Shown: positions 17,648 through 29,041 of the stretch, piece by piece
Position numbering within the stretch: the first letter of the stretch is position 1
Layout of the letters: the number at the start of each line of letters is the position of its first letter
Assembly (NCBI RefSeq): GCF_023734775.1
Contig: NZ_AP025732.1
Span: 3,850,501 to 3,914,500, forward strand
DNA length: 64,000 bases
Direction of reading: 5' to 3'
Source of the DNA: Nostoc cf. commune SO-36
Lineage (GTDB): Bacteria; Cyanobacteriota; Cyanobacteriia; Cyanobacteriales; Nostocaceae
Notes under the pieces: model-generated
Databases searched by the model: none
Told to the model about the DNA's origin: nothing
The model's input: the letters and a program-made list of their open reading frames with translations, nothing else
Program-made: the position numbers and the translations under genes

Positions 17648-20600
17648 ATGCTACAAGACAAAGAATTAGAAATCCAGATGCAGTTTCTGGAAGAAGCAAC
17701 TGATTATTTAAATACCTTAGAAGGGGTATTGCTGGAAATCGATACTACTAACCGCATCGATTTGGATAAAATTAATGCTGCACTCCGGGCTGCTCATTCT
17801 ATCAAAGGTGGCGCGGGGATGATGGGGTTTAGATCGTTAAGTGATTTATCTCATCGTCTGGAAGATTCTTTTAAAGTTTTAAAAACTAAAAAAAATTCTT
17901 TAGAAATTGATACTCAGTTGCAAAGTTTATTGCTATCTGGAGTTGATTGGCTACGTCAGATTGTAGAATTGCTTGCAGAAGGAAATGTTGTTGAAGATGC
18001 GTGGTTAGCAACCTTTTGTTATCCAATTTTTGATGAGTTGCACGATCGCTTGGGCGATCCCACCCCGGAAGATGCTTCCACCATGCTATCCCCTGAGGAT
18101 GGGCAAGACGTTATCCCTTTGCTATTTGGCACAGAAGTAGAAGAGTGTTTGCAGCGTCTAGAATCTATATTGGCAGATAGCGAACAGCCCGGTTTGCATG
18201 AAGAAATTGTCATCATGGCGGCTGAATTGGGCGGTTTAGGGGAAATGCTTCAGTTGGCAGCTTTTACCAAGCTTTGTGAGTCAGTAACGCAGCAATTAGA
18301 AACTGTGAGCAGCGATTGCATTCCCGAAATTGCTCAGTTAGCATTGCAAGCATGGCGGCGATCGCAAGCTTTGATATTGACAAATCAATTAGATAATTTA
18401 CCTACAGAAATTGAGTTGGGTAGTTACACGCGATCGCAACCATTATTACCAGCAGAAGTAATACCAAAGTTGATTGCCACAGATACAGCTAACACAGATA
18501 TGATTGACACATCTGTTTGGCAAGCCGAAATCACTCCAGAAACTTGGATTAAAGATGAAGCAATCGCAGCTAATTTCACGTTTGTGGACGCAGAATTTGC
18601 TGATGATGTAAATGGTGTCAATGTCACTGAACACAATACGATATTTACTAAAGAAAATAATCCTCCAGATGGCAGATTTACCGAAAATAAGGGAGAGCAA
18701 GTTGGCATTGCGAAAGATCGGGAAATCCATGAAAATACCGTCCGAGTTCCTAGCAAACAACTAGAGCAAATTAATGATTTATTTGGTGAGTTGATTGTTC
18801 AGCGCAATGGATTAAACTCCCATCTAGAAAGATTACGTAAACTTGTTCGTAACCTCAACCAGCGAGTCCAAGTTCTCGATCGCGAAAATCAAGATTTACG
18901 TATAGCTTACGACAAAATTTCTACTCAAGCTACTGGGGTGAGAGTGCAAGCTGAAAATGATCAGCAAACACAAGATACAGATAGGGGATTTGATGCCTTA
19001 GAAATGGATCGCTATAACGATTTAAACCTGCGATCGCAGGAAGTTATGGAAACCATTGTTCAAGTTCAGGAAGTCACAACTGATGTGCAACTCAGTGTTG
19101 ATGATACCGACCAAATTGCTCGTAAACTCAACAAAACATCGAAACAGTTACAGACTAAACTAAATCACATCAGGATGCGACCACTGTCTGATTTAGTCGA
19201 ACGTTTTCCTAGAGCTTTGCGCGATTTAAATGTCGAGTATGGAAAAAATGTCCAGTTAAAAATTGAAGGTGGCAACACTTTAATTGAACGCAGCATTTTA
19301 GAAGCATTAAACGAACCTTTAATGCACCTATTAAGGAACGCCTTTGATCATGGTATCGAAGACTCTGCCACCCGCCGCCTTCTGGGTAAACCAGAACAGG
19401 GATTAATTGAAATTAAAGCTACCCACCGCAGTAATCGCACCCTGATTACTATCCGTGATGATGGTTGGGGCATTTCTCTAGAGAAAATTCGCACCCGCGC
19501 TTTAGCGATGGGATTAGATGCTTCTCTACTGGCTAATGCTAGTGATGAAGAACTATTATCACTCATTTTTGAAGCAGGTTTTACTACCTCCGAGCAAGTG
19601 ACAGCATTATCTGGCCGCGGTGTCGGTATGGATGTAGTTCGTAACAACCTCAAACTAATTCGAGGAGATGTCAAAGTTGATACGGAACCAGGAGTTGGTA
19701 CTACCTTTACCTTATCAGTGCCATTTACACTTTCCGTTGCACGAGTTCTGCTGGTAGAAATTAACAAGATTTTATTGGCATTTCCTACAGATGTCATTTC
19801 AGAAATATCTTTACTCCAAGACGAGCAAATTTTGCAAATGGCAGGTAGCGAAGTTCTGAATTGGCAAGGAAATATGTTACCACTAATTCGCCTGACTCGT
19901 TATTTAGAGTTTAATTGCTTGCGTTATGATAGCCCAGAGTTGGAGATTCCGGCAGCAATTAATAGTAACAGTGTGTTAGTAGTCAAAGGCAATAATCAGC
20001 TAGTAGCAATTCAAATAGACCGTTGTTGGGGTGAACAAGAAGTTGCTGTTCGTCAAGTTGAGGGAAATATACCTTTACCTGAAGGCTTCAGTAATTGCAC
20101 AATTTACGGTGATGGTCGAGTAGTGCCACTAGTTAATGTTAATGAGTTGCTGTATTGGATTGCTACAAATCGGCGGACTTCTAGAGGTACTCAATTACCA
20201 TCGGCAAGGTTAAAAACACCGTTCCTGATATTTGATGAAGAAAAAATATCAGCAGCATCTGTTAAGCAGAAAGGCACAATTTTGATCGTAGATGATTCAA
20301 TTAATGTTCGCCGCTTCTTAGCTCTGACTCTAGAAAAAGGCGGGTATCAAGTAGAGCAAGCTAAAGATGGTCAAGATGCTTTAGAAAAACTCCATAGTGG
20401 ATTGAGAGTTGAGGCGGTAATTTGTGATATTGAAATGCCTCGTTTAGATGGTTATGGCTTTTTAGGTAAGGTGAATTCAGATGTTGAGACAAAAAATATT
20501 CCAGTTGCGATGCTGACTTCTCGTAGCAGTAACAAACATCGGCAATTGGCGATGCAATTGGGGGCACGGGCTTACTTTTCTAAACCTTATAACGAACAAG

Positions 20601-20662
20601 AATTACTGCAAACGCTGGAGGAAATAATTCGTAATGTTGCAGAGAATGCAGCGTCTAATTAA
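17648..20662 (+). CDS. hmpE: Hybrid chemotaxis histidine kinase CheA, HmpE-like
   Basis: A 1004-aa protein. The N-terminal Hpt domain carries phospho-site H50 (RAAHSIKGGAGMMG). A second Hpt-like segment at about residues 155-240 lacks a clear histidine. A linker and dimerisation helix follow, then the HATPase with N-box LMHLLRNAFDHGIED and G-boxes DDGWGI and SGRGVGMDVV. A CheW-like regulatory domain (about 690-830) and a C-terminal receiver (about 880-1000; DDS, phospho-acceptor in CDIEMPRLDG, SKPY) complete it. As last gene of the operon it phosphorylates HmpA/HmpB under control of HmpD. The terminal receiver is normal for cyanobacterial PixL/HmpE proteins. Confidence 0.9.
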   Translation: MLQDKELEIQMQFLEEATDYLNTLEGVLLEIDTTNRIDLDKINAALRAAHSIKGGAGMMGFRSLSDLSHRLEDSFKVLKTKKNSLEIDTQLQSLLLSGVDWLRQIVELLAEGNVVEDAWLATFCYPIFDELHDRLGDPTPEDASTMLSPEDGQDVIPLLFGTEVEECLQRLESILADSEQPGLHEEIVIMAAELGGLGEMLQLAAFTKLCESVTQQLETVSSDCIPEIAQLALQAWRRSQALILTNQLDNLPTEIELGSYTRSQPLLPAEVIPKLIATDTANTDMIDTSVWQAEITPETWIKDEAIAANFTFVDAEFADDVNGVNVTEHNTIFTKENNPPDGRFTENKGEQVGIAKDREIHENTVRVPSKQLEQINDLFGELIVQRNGLNSHLERLRKLVRNLNQRVQVLDRENQDLRIAYDKISTQATGVRVQAENDQQTQDTDRGFDALEMDRYNDLNLRSQEVMETIVQVQEVTTDVQLSVDDTDQIARKLNKTSKQLQTKLNHIRMRPLSDLVERFPRALRDLNVEYGKNVQLKIEGGNTLIERSILEALNEPLMHLLRNAFDHGIEDSATRRLLGKPEQGLIEIKATHRSNRTLITIRDDGWGISLEKIRTRALAMGLDASLLANASDEELLSLIFEAGFTTSEQVTALSGRGVGMDVVRNNLKLIRGDVKVDTEPGVGTTFTLSVPFTLSVARVLLVEINKILLAFPTDVISEISLLQDEQILQMAGSEVLNWQGNMLPLIRLTRYLEFNCLRYDSPELEIPAAINSNSVLVVKGNNQLVAIQIDRCWGEQEVAVRQVEGNIPLPEGFSNCTIYGDGRVVPLVNVNELLYWIATNRRTSRGTQLPSARLKTPFLIFDEEKISAASVKQKGTILIVDDSINVRRFLALTLEKGGYQVEQAKDGQDALEKLHSGLRVEAVICDIEMPRLDGYGFLGKVNSDVETKNIPVAMLTSRSSNKHRQLAMQLGARAYFSKPYNEQELLQTLEEIIRNVAENAASN

Positions 20663-20708
20663 TAATTCATAATTTGCAATCATTAATTGAATTGGTATTA
20701 GTATCCTG

Positions 20709-20730
20709 GCGACTAGAAGTCGCGTTTTTA
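20709..20730 (+). terminator. Hairpin terminator after hmpE
   Basis: A GCGACT-aga-AGTCGC stem-loop followed by GTTTTTA, about 50 bp after the hmpE stop. The stem is short but well placed to end the hmp operon. Confidence 0.5.
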
Positions 20731-20764
20731 GCCGCCGCAGGAATTGTAGAGTTTAGTGATTATT

Positions 20765-21085
20765 TTAACGTGAGTTCGACGAACCTCTCCCTTCCAGCTT
20801 CCCTCTCCGAAACGGAAAGGGAGGAGTAGCGAAAAATTCAGCTTTTTGCTCCCCTCTCCGTGTCGGAGCTACCGTGTATACACAAGTCTTAAAAACCTAA
20901 CTTGATAAGACTTTCCTCGTTCCTCGTTCCCAGTCTCCGACTGGGAATGCATTCATTGAGTCTCTGACTCAATGAAACGAGAGAAGAATGGAAAATCAAA
21001 CTTTTTTTGACTTGTGTATACACCGTAGCCGTGTCGGAGAGGGGCTGGGGGAGAGGTCAAATAAGACTTGTCGAACTCACGTTAA
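20765..21085. mobile_element. Outer MITE-like element (ends TTAACGTGAGTTCGAC)
   Basis: Inverted ends TTAACGTGAGTTCGACGA (left) and the complement of TTAACGTGAGTTCGACAA (right) enclose pyrimidine/purine-rich arms (cctctccc... / ...gggagagg) able to fold into one long hairpin. The copy is interrupted by the 160-bp MITE at 20869-21028. Without that insert and one duplication it would be about 150 bp. No transposase gene is present. Confidence 0.65.
20858..21039. mobile_element. 160-bp MITE with 11-bp target duplication, nested in another repeat
   Basis: The element spans 20869-21028. The ends are CTACCGTGTATACACAAGTC (left) and the reverse complement of CTACGGTGTATACACAAGTC (right). A perfect direct repeat CCGTGTCGGAG flanks it at 20858-20868 and 21029-21039. 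The interior has two small hairpins (CCCAGTCTCCGACTGGG and TCATTGAGTCTCTGACTCAATGA-like) but no gene. A second member of the family is at 46900-47178. An 11-bp duplication would fit transposases of some IS4-family groups; the mobilising enzyme is not in the window. Confidence 0.8.
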
Positions 21086-21121
21086 TTTGAATTATGAAAA
21101 AGTAAAAAATGTGCGGTGTCC

Positions 21122-21160
21122 AGATGCCCGACTTCTTTGAGAAGTCGGGTATCTAATTTT
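21122..21160 (+). terminator. Hairpin followed by T-rich run
   Basis: AGATGCCCGACTTC pairs with GAAGTCGGGTATCT across a TTTGA loop and is followed by AATTTTT. It lies between the MITEs and the gene at 21355. As gcccgacttc hairpins are also a dispersed repeat type, terminator function is only likely. Confidence 0.45.
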
Positions 21161-21354
21161 TAATGAATGATTTAGGATTGCCCTATCAAATGTTTGAATA
21201 AAAGCTTGAATTACGTATAAGTTGTATAATCTCCACCTAAAACATTCTCAAGTTATAGATGATGTTTGACATCTTTACTTAAAAAGATACAAAACATATT
21301 TGATTTATTCTACTAAAACAGAAAATATCAACTATGAATTGAGGAGTTTTACGC

Positions 21355-21657
21355 ATGAGTGCAACCTTCATGAGGAGTCCTAAGTTTCGCAATGCCCAAT
21401 GGGTAAGCTTTGTTGGTGGAGAAGGGATTGTACGCAGCTACACACCTGAATATGGTACATGGACTTATCTCATTGAGATGGCATTAGGGCTAGAGCCTGA
21501 CTTTGGCAGAGTTGGTGCAGAAACGATGATACTCCTTCCCGAAGCAGATTTACTTACGACATACAGCGAATTTCAAGCTGGTAAAGTAAATAATCGAAGT
21601 CTCAAACCCCAGCATGAAGGCTGTTTTACTTCTGTTAGCGCAGTGGGGCGTAGCTAA
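21355..21657 (+). CDS. Small conserved protein of unknown function
   Basis: A 100-aa protein preceded by TTGAGGAGTTTTACGC, a good ribosome-binding site. The centre (WVSFVGGEGIVRSYTPEYGTWTYLIEMALGLEPDFGRVGAETMILL) looks like a compact globular domain. I recall nothing of known function that matches. The last residues (about 85-100) differ in character and may be a frayed end. A short broken gene follows 60 bp downstream on the same strand with its own strong ribosome-binding site, so the two may have been co-transcribed. Confidence 0.65.
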   Translation: MSATFMRSPKFRNAQWVSFVGGEGIVRSYTPEYGTWTYLIEMALGLEPDFGRVGAETMILLPEADLLTTYSEFQAGKVNNRSLKPQHEGCFTSVSAVGRS

Positions 21658-21717
21658 TTCTGACTTCTTAATTCTGCTGTAAGTAAGTTTTTGATCGGGA
21701 GGATAAGGAGGTTGAAA

Positions 21718-21903
21718 ATGTTTAAATCTACCGATTTAATTCGGGGTAAAATCTACTCTTGCCGAGGGTAACAAATCAAATTTAGCTATCAATCTCGTAA
21801 TCAGAGATTCTTTTTTGTAAACAGTAGTGGTAAGCGCTTGATGTTTAGATCCAATTTCATTCAGCGAGAACTTTATGAAATCAAAATACTAGCAGAACAG
21901 TAG
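21718..21903 (+). pseudogene. Small open frame interrupted by an in-frame TAA
   Basis: A textbook AAGGAGG site stands 5 bases before the ATG at 21718. The frame reads 17 codons (MFKSTDLIRGKIYSCRG) and meets TAA at 21769. It then stays open in the same frame for 43 more codons (QIKFSYQSRNQRFFFVNSSGKRLMF..., written here only in part) to TAG at 21903. A 61-codon gene with one nonsense change explains this best (CAA or similar to TAA). Family unknown; the product would be small and basic. Confidence 0.55.
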
Positions 21904-21947
21904 GGAAAGCTTCATGTAGCAAGACAACTCTGATTTAGTCAAAGTCC

Positions 21948-23569
21948 CTACCATTCTCGCTCGGAGAGTTTTTTTATCGGCAACAATAAACTAGCTTCAA
22001 TCTCCTGTCGCACAATGCCTGTTACCTCACAGTTGCTATTAAGGCAATCGAGAAGCAACTGATTGGCATCGTAATATTGTTGCAATACTTTCTCTTGCTT
22101 TGGGCTGAAGTGCCAGTCATGCTTAATGTTTCGATGCTTTAAAAATTTTTGCAAATATGGATCTTCAGCAACTAGCGCATCAATTTCTTGCTTCATCAAC
22201 AGTACCAAAAAATCTGCATTCCGTAGCATGGCAACCGTTAACAAAAAGATTTCACGCCATCTAGGTTCAGTAATATGAGTCACCAGAAGTTCTAACGGTT
22301 GTTTTAATGCTTGTAAATTATAACTGCCTACGATTTTTCGAGCAGTCAGGTATTCTTGAAACGTCAAATAAGAGAAAGAAAAAATTCCCCGCACTCGTTC
22401 TGCTAGTAATCCATGTTGCAACTCTATCGCCTGAAGTACCCCTTCACTATCTAATTGCAATTCCTCTGGTTCTGTGGAAGCATTCGGCAAATCACCGATA
22501 TAATCGCTAATGTGTTGCTCTCAAATGCCTGTTTTTGTTTATCCTGGATGTTCGTTTTCGTAACTGCTGTAAACCACTTCTGAGCAAAAGCAACAATTTG
22601 ATCTTGACTAAAAGGGGCAATTTCAACATCTGTAAAGCGTCTAAGGTTGAAAGCTTTAGCTGCCGTGCGACAGGTGACGACAAACATATTCTTTTGATAT
22701 TTTTCAGATAGTCTGCGAATCTCATTGACGACACCAATGCTCTGTTGATGGAGTACTTCATCTAATCCATCCAGCAATAGCAACACTCTGCCCTCCAACA
22801 ACAAAGTTTCCAGCACAGATGGATCTGAAATTCCACAGTTAAGGAATTCTTTGCGAATATAGTTCAGTAAATAGAACTCTCCTGCAACTCTCGTTTCGTC
22901 GGCAAAATCTCTTAAGGTGACAAAAATAGTCACCCGATTTGCAGCAAATCTCCCTCGGTTGCATTGAATCGCCAGATGTTGTAAAAAAGTGGTTTTACCT
23001 GCTCCCGGTTTACCCAACACCCGCAGCTTTGAATAAGTTTGAACTGCTGCGATTCCTGCCATTTGTGTTTGGGATACTTCATCTAAACCAAAGCGCTCGA
23101 ATTCTTTTGATGTAAACTTTTGCAAATCAGCAAACTCTAACCACTGAAGGCTGGCAATCTCCTCCAAAATGTTGACATCGATGTAAATGTCGTCCATTCT
23201 AACGGGGTGACTAACATCTAATAACTGCAAAGTGCCGCACTGGTCTTGAATTTTGTTAAAGCGTTGCGATCGCACAAATTGTACTAGAGCATCAATATCT
23301 AAAAATTCAGCAGCACCAAGTTCTTTTGATTCGCTTAATTCTTCTGGAGGATTAGCCGCAATCTCACGCCAATTCAACGACAACACAGAACAAATTTCTA
23401 TAAATATATGACGTTCAACGGGACGCCCAGTAAAAAACCGCCAAATTGGTTGGCGAGTCTTTAAGTTGACTTCAAAAGCCAAGTTGTCTTGTGTCCACCC
23501 TTTATGAGCGAACGCTTTTTTGGCTTGTTCAATCCCGGTAACTGATGCTTCGAGCGATCGCTTGACCAT
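21948..23569 (-). pseudogene. NACHT-domain NTPase, broken by an internal deletion
   Basis: The first part (23569 to about 22500) has an N-terminal helix-turn-helix-like region (GWTQDNLAFEV...TRQPIWRFFTGRP), then a NACHT core with Walker A GKPGAGKTT (residues 186-194) and Walker B LLLLDGLDE. At about 22500 the frame shifts. The sequence continues in another frame as HISDYIGDLPNASTEPEELQ, the region before the C-terminal helical part (SFSYLTFQEYLTARKIVG). The winged-helix segment normally between them (roughly 100 codons) is missing, so this is a deletion plus frame change. Bacterial NACHT proteins of this build are STAND NTPases, several of which act in phage defence. This copy is probably dead. 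Confidence 0.8.
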
Positions 23570-24404
23570 AGGAGCTTACACACATCAGATAAAAATTCTT
23601 CGAGTTGACATTATTGCAACATACAGTTTTGGAAGTACTTAGAAACTATTTGAGTTATTTTTGCTATTTTTAAATACTAATGATTTCACTTAAAGCATCT
23701 TCAGCCAATATCCTGTGATTATGTTATTCTCAGTAGAATCTGAAGCAGAAAGTAGTTTTTATGACTTTATGTTTAAAGTCATGGGAAGTTTTTTTATATC
23801 TAGTAGCTGTAGTGCTACGGTAAGTTAAAACTTTATCGTACATTGAATACTTATAACAACTATTGTAGCACTTCTGTACCCGCATTTCTCACAAGCTCCC
23901 CTGCTCCCTTCGCGGGTGAAGTAATGAGTAATGAGTAAAGAATCTTACTTATTACTCATTACTTATTACTCATTACTTATTTAATTAATGAGATGTGGTG
24001 AGAAATTCAGGTGTAGACTTGTCTATAAAATCCATAAAGTTAGCTTGTTATATTTAATATTTAATATTTAAATGACTCATAGCATTTCCTAAGCAGCAGA
24101 GTTACACCCAAATCTTTTTTACCAAGTTTAGTACCTTTGAAAACGTATCTGACTAGGTACGGAACTGCTATAGCTTAAGAAGTAAAGAGTAAAAAGATCA
24201 TTCCCCGTAAATAAATTTAGGGGATTTGATAAGGATGCATTTTTTTTACAGGCGCGATAAGTTTTTTCACTATCAGCATTAAAGATTGGCAAGATTGCAA
24301 TTGTTGTTATGCTTCCAGTTTAAAATCCTTTGCCTCAAATTATGTCTTTGCCATTCTCCTCCTGCCCCCACACAGAGTTAACATAATCTCAGGTCGCCTA
24401 GTGG
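23570..24404. other. Intergenic region with inverted tandem repeat
   Basis: No gene recognised in 835 bp. At 23920-23978 a GTAATGAGTAATGAGTAA block faces TTACTTATTACTCATTACT in inverse, forming a hairpin of heptamer repeats. A ccctgctccctt fragment precedes it. The last 100 bp probably carry the promoter of the gene at 24405. Confidence 0.45.
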
Positions 24405-24788
24405 ATGCTGAAAATGATTGACCTCTACGACTTTGAAGATGATGAGTTTGATTTTGAGGATGAAGATTTCTTAAACATAAAACCCATCAGCCAAATGACT
24501 GAAGGGGAAAAGCTACAGAGGTTTAAGCGGTTCTTCGACAGCAGTAGCCGTGCGATGTTGCAAGATTGTCTATTTCGCATCGTCAATTACGAAGATGGTA
24601 CAGGGACGTTAGAGATTCTTTGCCCTAATGAAATTGTCAGGCAACGCCTTTCTAAGAAAAAGCGCAAAATTACCAACAATATCAACACCTGCTGGAGCCA
24701 TATTAGATGGTTTTCGCTATGTGTCCAGCAAGATAGTGAGTTGGATTGTCAAAAGTTTACCCGTAACGGTGATTTGGTGACATCTTAG
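24405..24788 (+). CDS. Acidic conserved hypothetical protein
   Basis: A 127-aa protein. The first 26 residues are extremely acidic (DFEDDEFDFEDEDFL). They are followed by a mixed alpha/beta region (LQDCLFRIVNYEDGTGTLEILCPNEIVRQRLSKKKRKITNNI). The phrase LEILCPNEIVRQRL recalls the N-terminal domain of DnaA, but the match is too short to claim. Start could be M1 or M4 (24414). Function unknown. A tandem repeat of AAATGAC separates it from the next gene. Confidence 0.6.
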   Translation: MLKMIDLYDFEDDEFDFEDEDFLNIKPISQMTEGEKLQRFKRFFDSSSRAMLQDCLFRIVNYEDGTGTLEILCPNEIVRQRLSKKKRKITNNINTCWSHIRWFSLCVQQDSELDCQKFTRNGDLVTS

Positions 24789-24845
24789 CTGGAAATTGGG
24801 TGCAAAAAGGAGAACCCATACCCATTAACAAATGACAAATGACAA

Positions 24846-25100
24846 ATGACTAAAAAACAAAAATTTCCTTACCTAGTTGGTTCTAAGTGGACGGCACAGC
24901 AAAAAGTTGATGGCTGGCGGCACTTCCAAGTTGTCAATCGTAAAAATCAGGCTAACTGGGTTTATGCCGAAATGGTTGCTGCTTGTGATCCGAAAGTCCG
25001 TTTCTGGATAAATGCCAAATTATTACAAGATAATTCCCAGTGGCAAGCTGGCTGGCAAACATTACAGGAAATCCACGGAGTTGAAACTGAGGTGTCTTAA
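24846..25100 (+). CDS. TIGR02450/DUF2389 small Trp-rich protein
   Basis: An 84-aa protein with six tryptophans. It matches my memory of the TIGR02450 family (KFPYLVGSKWTA, GWRHFQVV, WVYAEMVAACDP, FWINAKLLQD, W..GW..L). The family is widespread in cyanobacteria and some proteobacteria and has no assigned function. The ATG lies at the end of an AAATGAC tandem repeat (about 24830-24850), so the repeat supplies or borders the start codon. No clear ribosome-binding site is seen. Confidence 0.8.
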   Translation: MTKKQKFPYLVGSKWTAQQKVDGWRHFQVVNRKNQANWVYAEMVAACDPKVRFWINAKLLQDNSQWQAGWQTLQEIHGVETEVS

Positions 25101-25705
25101 TTAGCCTTGTTCCCAGTCTCTGGCTGGGAATGCCCATTAAGAGGGCTGCCGCCTCCTAAATTTGGTAATTTAATAAATTTTTACAAAAACTGAATAACTT
25201 ACTCTCAAGCAGCAATTAAATGGTTGTGACTACAGACTGAAAACTGGCAATTTATCTGCGATACCTTTGGTGAGCTACGCTAACGCAAATTCCAGTAGTA
25301 TTTCCAGCATCAGTCTGCATATACCTCTCTTTACCCTTAACGCAGCGCCCCAATGGTTTGAAAACACGTTGTAAAAACATCAACTAATTCTATGAAAAGC
25401 ATTTAAAAAAGACGATTTCAGCTTTTTATATTTTGTAACTACTTTTATAAAAACAAGTAATAAAAATTTTTTATTACCTCTTTTGAGAGTTTTTAAAGTC
25501 TTTAAGGTTCATAAAAACCCAAATAAGTCTAATTAAGATTTAATTCATCGGATAAGACCGTTTTCCAAATTAAGAGCCACTTTCTTTTCTATGTAATTTG
25601 CCCAATAATGACATTCACAGACCTCACGCATCGCCATCTCAGGACAGGTGAAGGCAAATGTTTGAGCCACAAGTTTGACAAGTAGCTATAAGAGGCAAAT
25701 AAAAA
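25101..25705. promoter_or_regulatory. Long chlL upstream region
   Basis: 605 bp without a gene. The first part carries a GTTCCCAGTCTCTGGCTGGGAA hairpin-like repeat (about 25107-25132). The AT-rich second half should hold the chlL promoter and leader. I could not assign -10/-35 elements or a known operator with confidence. Confidence 0.4.
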
Positions 25706-26572
25706 GTGAAACTAGCAGTCTACGGAAAAGGTGGTATCGGTAAATCCACAACTAGCTGTAACATATCAGTCGCCCTAGCTAAACGTGGCAAAAAAGTGCT
25801 GCAAATTGGTTGCGACCCCAAACATGACAGTACCTTTACCCTGACTGGGTTTTTGATTCCGACAATTATCGACACCCTCCAAGAAAAGGACTATCACTAC
25901 GAAGATGTTTGGCCGGAAGATGTAATTTATAAAGGCTATGGCGGTGTGGATTGCGTAGAAGCTGGTGGGCCACCTGCGGGTGCTGGATGCGGTGGATACG
26001 TAGTTGGTGAAACCGTAAAATTACTTAAAGAACTCAACGCCTTTGATGAATACGATGTAATTCTCTTTGACGTTCTGGGTGACGTAGTTTGCGGTGGTTT
26101 TGCAGCACCACTCAACTATGCAGATTACTGCCTGATCGTTACAGACAACGGCTTTGATGCTTTATTTGCTGCTAATCGGATCGCTGCTTCAGTGCGCGAA
26201 AAAGCAAGAACTCACCCACTGCGTTTAGCTGGGTTAATTGGCAACCGCACCTCCAAACGCGACTTGATTGAAAAATATATAGAAGCTGTGCCCATGCCAG
26301 TTCTAGAAGTTTTACCTTTAATTGAAGATATCCGTGTTTCCCGTGTGAAAGGCAAAACTTTGTTTGAAATGGCAGAGCAAGATCCTTCCCTAGACTACGT
26401 TTGCGACTACTATCTCAACATTGCCGACCAAATTCTAGCGCGTCCTGAAGGTGTTGTACCTAATGACACACCAGATCGGGAGTTGTTCTCTTTGTTATCC
26501 GATTTTTATCTAAATCCGGGTAAACCCCAGGTTCCTAATTCAGAAGAGGAACTAGACTTGATGATTGTATAA
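25706..26572 (+). CDS. chlL: Light-independent protochlorophyllide reductase ATP-binding subunit ChlL
   Basis: A 288-aa homologue of nitrogenase Fe protein, full length. P-loop GKGGIGKS (residues 8-15). The bridging [4Fe-4S] ligands are C95 (AGCGGY) and C129 (VVCGG). As a homodimer it passes electrons to ChlN-ChlB with ATP hydrolysis, allowing reduction of protochlorophyllide in the dark; the enzyme is oxygen-sensitive. The start is GTG, fixed by the conserved [11 protein letters not shown]-terminus. It is followed by a DUF5331 gene and chlN, the usual Nostoc order; chlB is elsewhere. Confidence 0.97.
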   Translation: MKLAVYGKGGIGKSTTSCNISVALAKRGKKVLQIGCDPKHDSTFTLTGFLIPTIIDTLQEKDYHYEDVWPEDVIYKGYGGVDCVEAGGPPAGAGCGGYVVGETVKLLKELNAFDEYDVILFDVLGDVVCGGFAAPLNYADYCLIVTDNGFDALFAANRIAASVREKARTHPLRLAGLIGNRTSKRDLIEKYIEAVPMPVLEVLPLIEDIRVSRVKGKTLFEMAEQDPSLDYVCDYYLNIADQILARPEGVVPNDTPDRELFSLLSDFYLNPGKPQVPNSEEELDLMIV

Positions 26573-26589
26573 ATCACCAAGTTCTCAGG

Positions 26590-27399
26590 ATGGGGGACAA
26601 TAACATGGCATTCTTTCACAGCTTTACGGATTCAATAAAGCAAAAGTGGTTGCAATTTTTCCAGAGTAATCGAGACTGGATTACCCTACACATGGAAGTG
26701 GAGTCAGTGTACACCCCTGATGGCGGGAAGCGACCACCTTCTTACCTCATCCTGGGAGTTCTTAACGCCCTAGAGCCAAAACTAGCACAGTTAATGTTGC
26801 CCTTTGCCAAACTCAATCCTGATGCCGATACCTTGATTGAAGTGCTGGATTTGCATTTTGACCCAGATTTAGTTCTCGGTAATCGCTTTGTTGGCAACCC
26901 AGAAGTAGAGAGATTCATAGAAGAAGCAGTAGCTGTCATCGACGAAAAGCCTGAAGAAGAAACATTGGCACATTCTCATACAAATGGCTTTGCGGCGGTG
27001 GCGGTAGTTCAGGAGTTCACAATAGTGGATTCTGACGATCCAATGCTGGAAATCAGCGAGTTAGAGGAAACCGAAGATGCCTTTGGCGATATTTCCTTAA
27101 CCAACGGACACGACTCAAAAGATCAGTCTCTCGAAACCTCTAGTTTAGAAGCAGATGAGTTTGGGGAAATTGCCTTCGATGCAGATGCAACAGCTGTAAT
27201 GGAAATAAAGCTGGATGAAGACGAGGGGCTTGAAGATAGTCCAATAGATGAGAATGCGTTTAAAGACGTGTTGTCAGATGTCTGGGGTGATGAAACAGCT
27301 TTACAAAAGGCTGAAGAAAGTAACGATTTTTTAGGGGAAGAACTGCCAGCAGGCGTTTTTGATGAATCAGAAATTGCCCGTCTCTTCCCCAACGCTTAA
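26590..27399 (+). CDS. DUF5331-type protein between chlL and chlN
   Basis: A 269-aa protein; M6 (26605, MAFFHSFTDSIKQKW) is an equally good start. The N-terminal 115 residues form a conserved domain (WITLHMEVESVYTPDGGKRPPSYLILGVLNALEPKLAQLM). The remaining half is a long acidic, low-complexity tail ending in DESEIARLFPNA. It is found between chlL and chlN in heterocystous cyanobacteria. The function is not established; by position it may assist assembly or protection of the dark reductase. It begins 17 bp after chlL and is probably co-transcribed. Confidence 0.82.
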   Translation: MGDNNMAFFHSFTDSIKQKWLQFFQSNRDWITLHMEVESVYTPDGGKRPPSYLILGVLNALEPKLAQLMLPFAKLNPDADTLIEVLDLHFDPDLVLGNRFVGNPEVERFIEEAVAVIDEKPEEETLAHSHTNGFAAVAVVQEFTIVDSDDPMLEISELEETEDAFGDISLTNGHDSKDQSLETSSLEADEFGEIAFDADATAVMEIKLDEDEGLEDSPIDENAFKDVLSDVWGDETALQKAEESNDFLGEELPAGVFDESEIARLFPNA

Positions 27400-27551
27400 T
27401 TATTGCCATTCCTCGCAATTTTAAGTTTTAGATTTGGGGTTTTGGATGAGGAATTAGGGAAATTGTCGTTAGACAGAGGATACTTTTGTTGTCCCAGTCT
27501 TCAATCCAAAATTATCAATCTAAAATCTAAAATTGGTTGACCTGCCATTAA

Positions 27552-28978
<1,427 letters not shown>

Positions 28979-29011
28979 ATTTGGGTTTGGATTGAGCAAC
29001 AGCATATAATT

Positions 29012-29041
29012 AAGGCGAACCCAAAAAGTTCGCCTTTTTTG
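29012..29041 (+). terminator. Rho-independent terminator after chlN
   Basis: AAGGCGAAC-ccaaaaa-GTTCGCCTT stem-loop followed by TTTTT, about 35 bp after the chlN stop. A strong, classical structure that should end the chlL-DUF5331-chlN operon. Confidence 0.85.
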
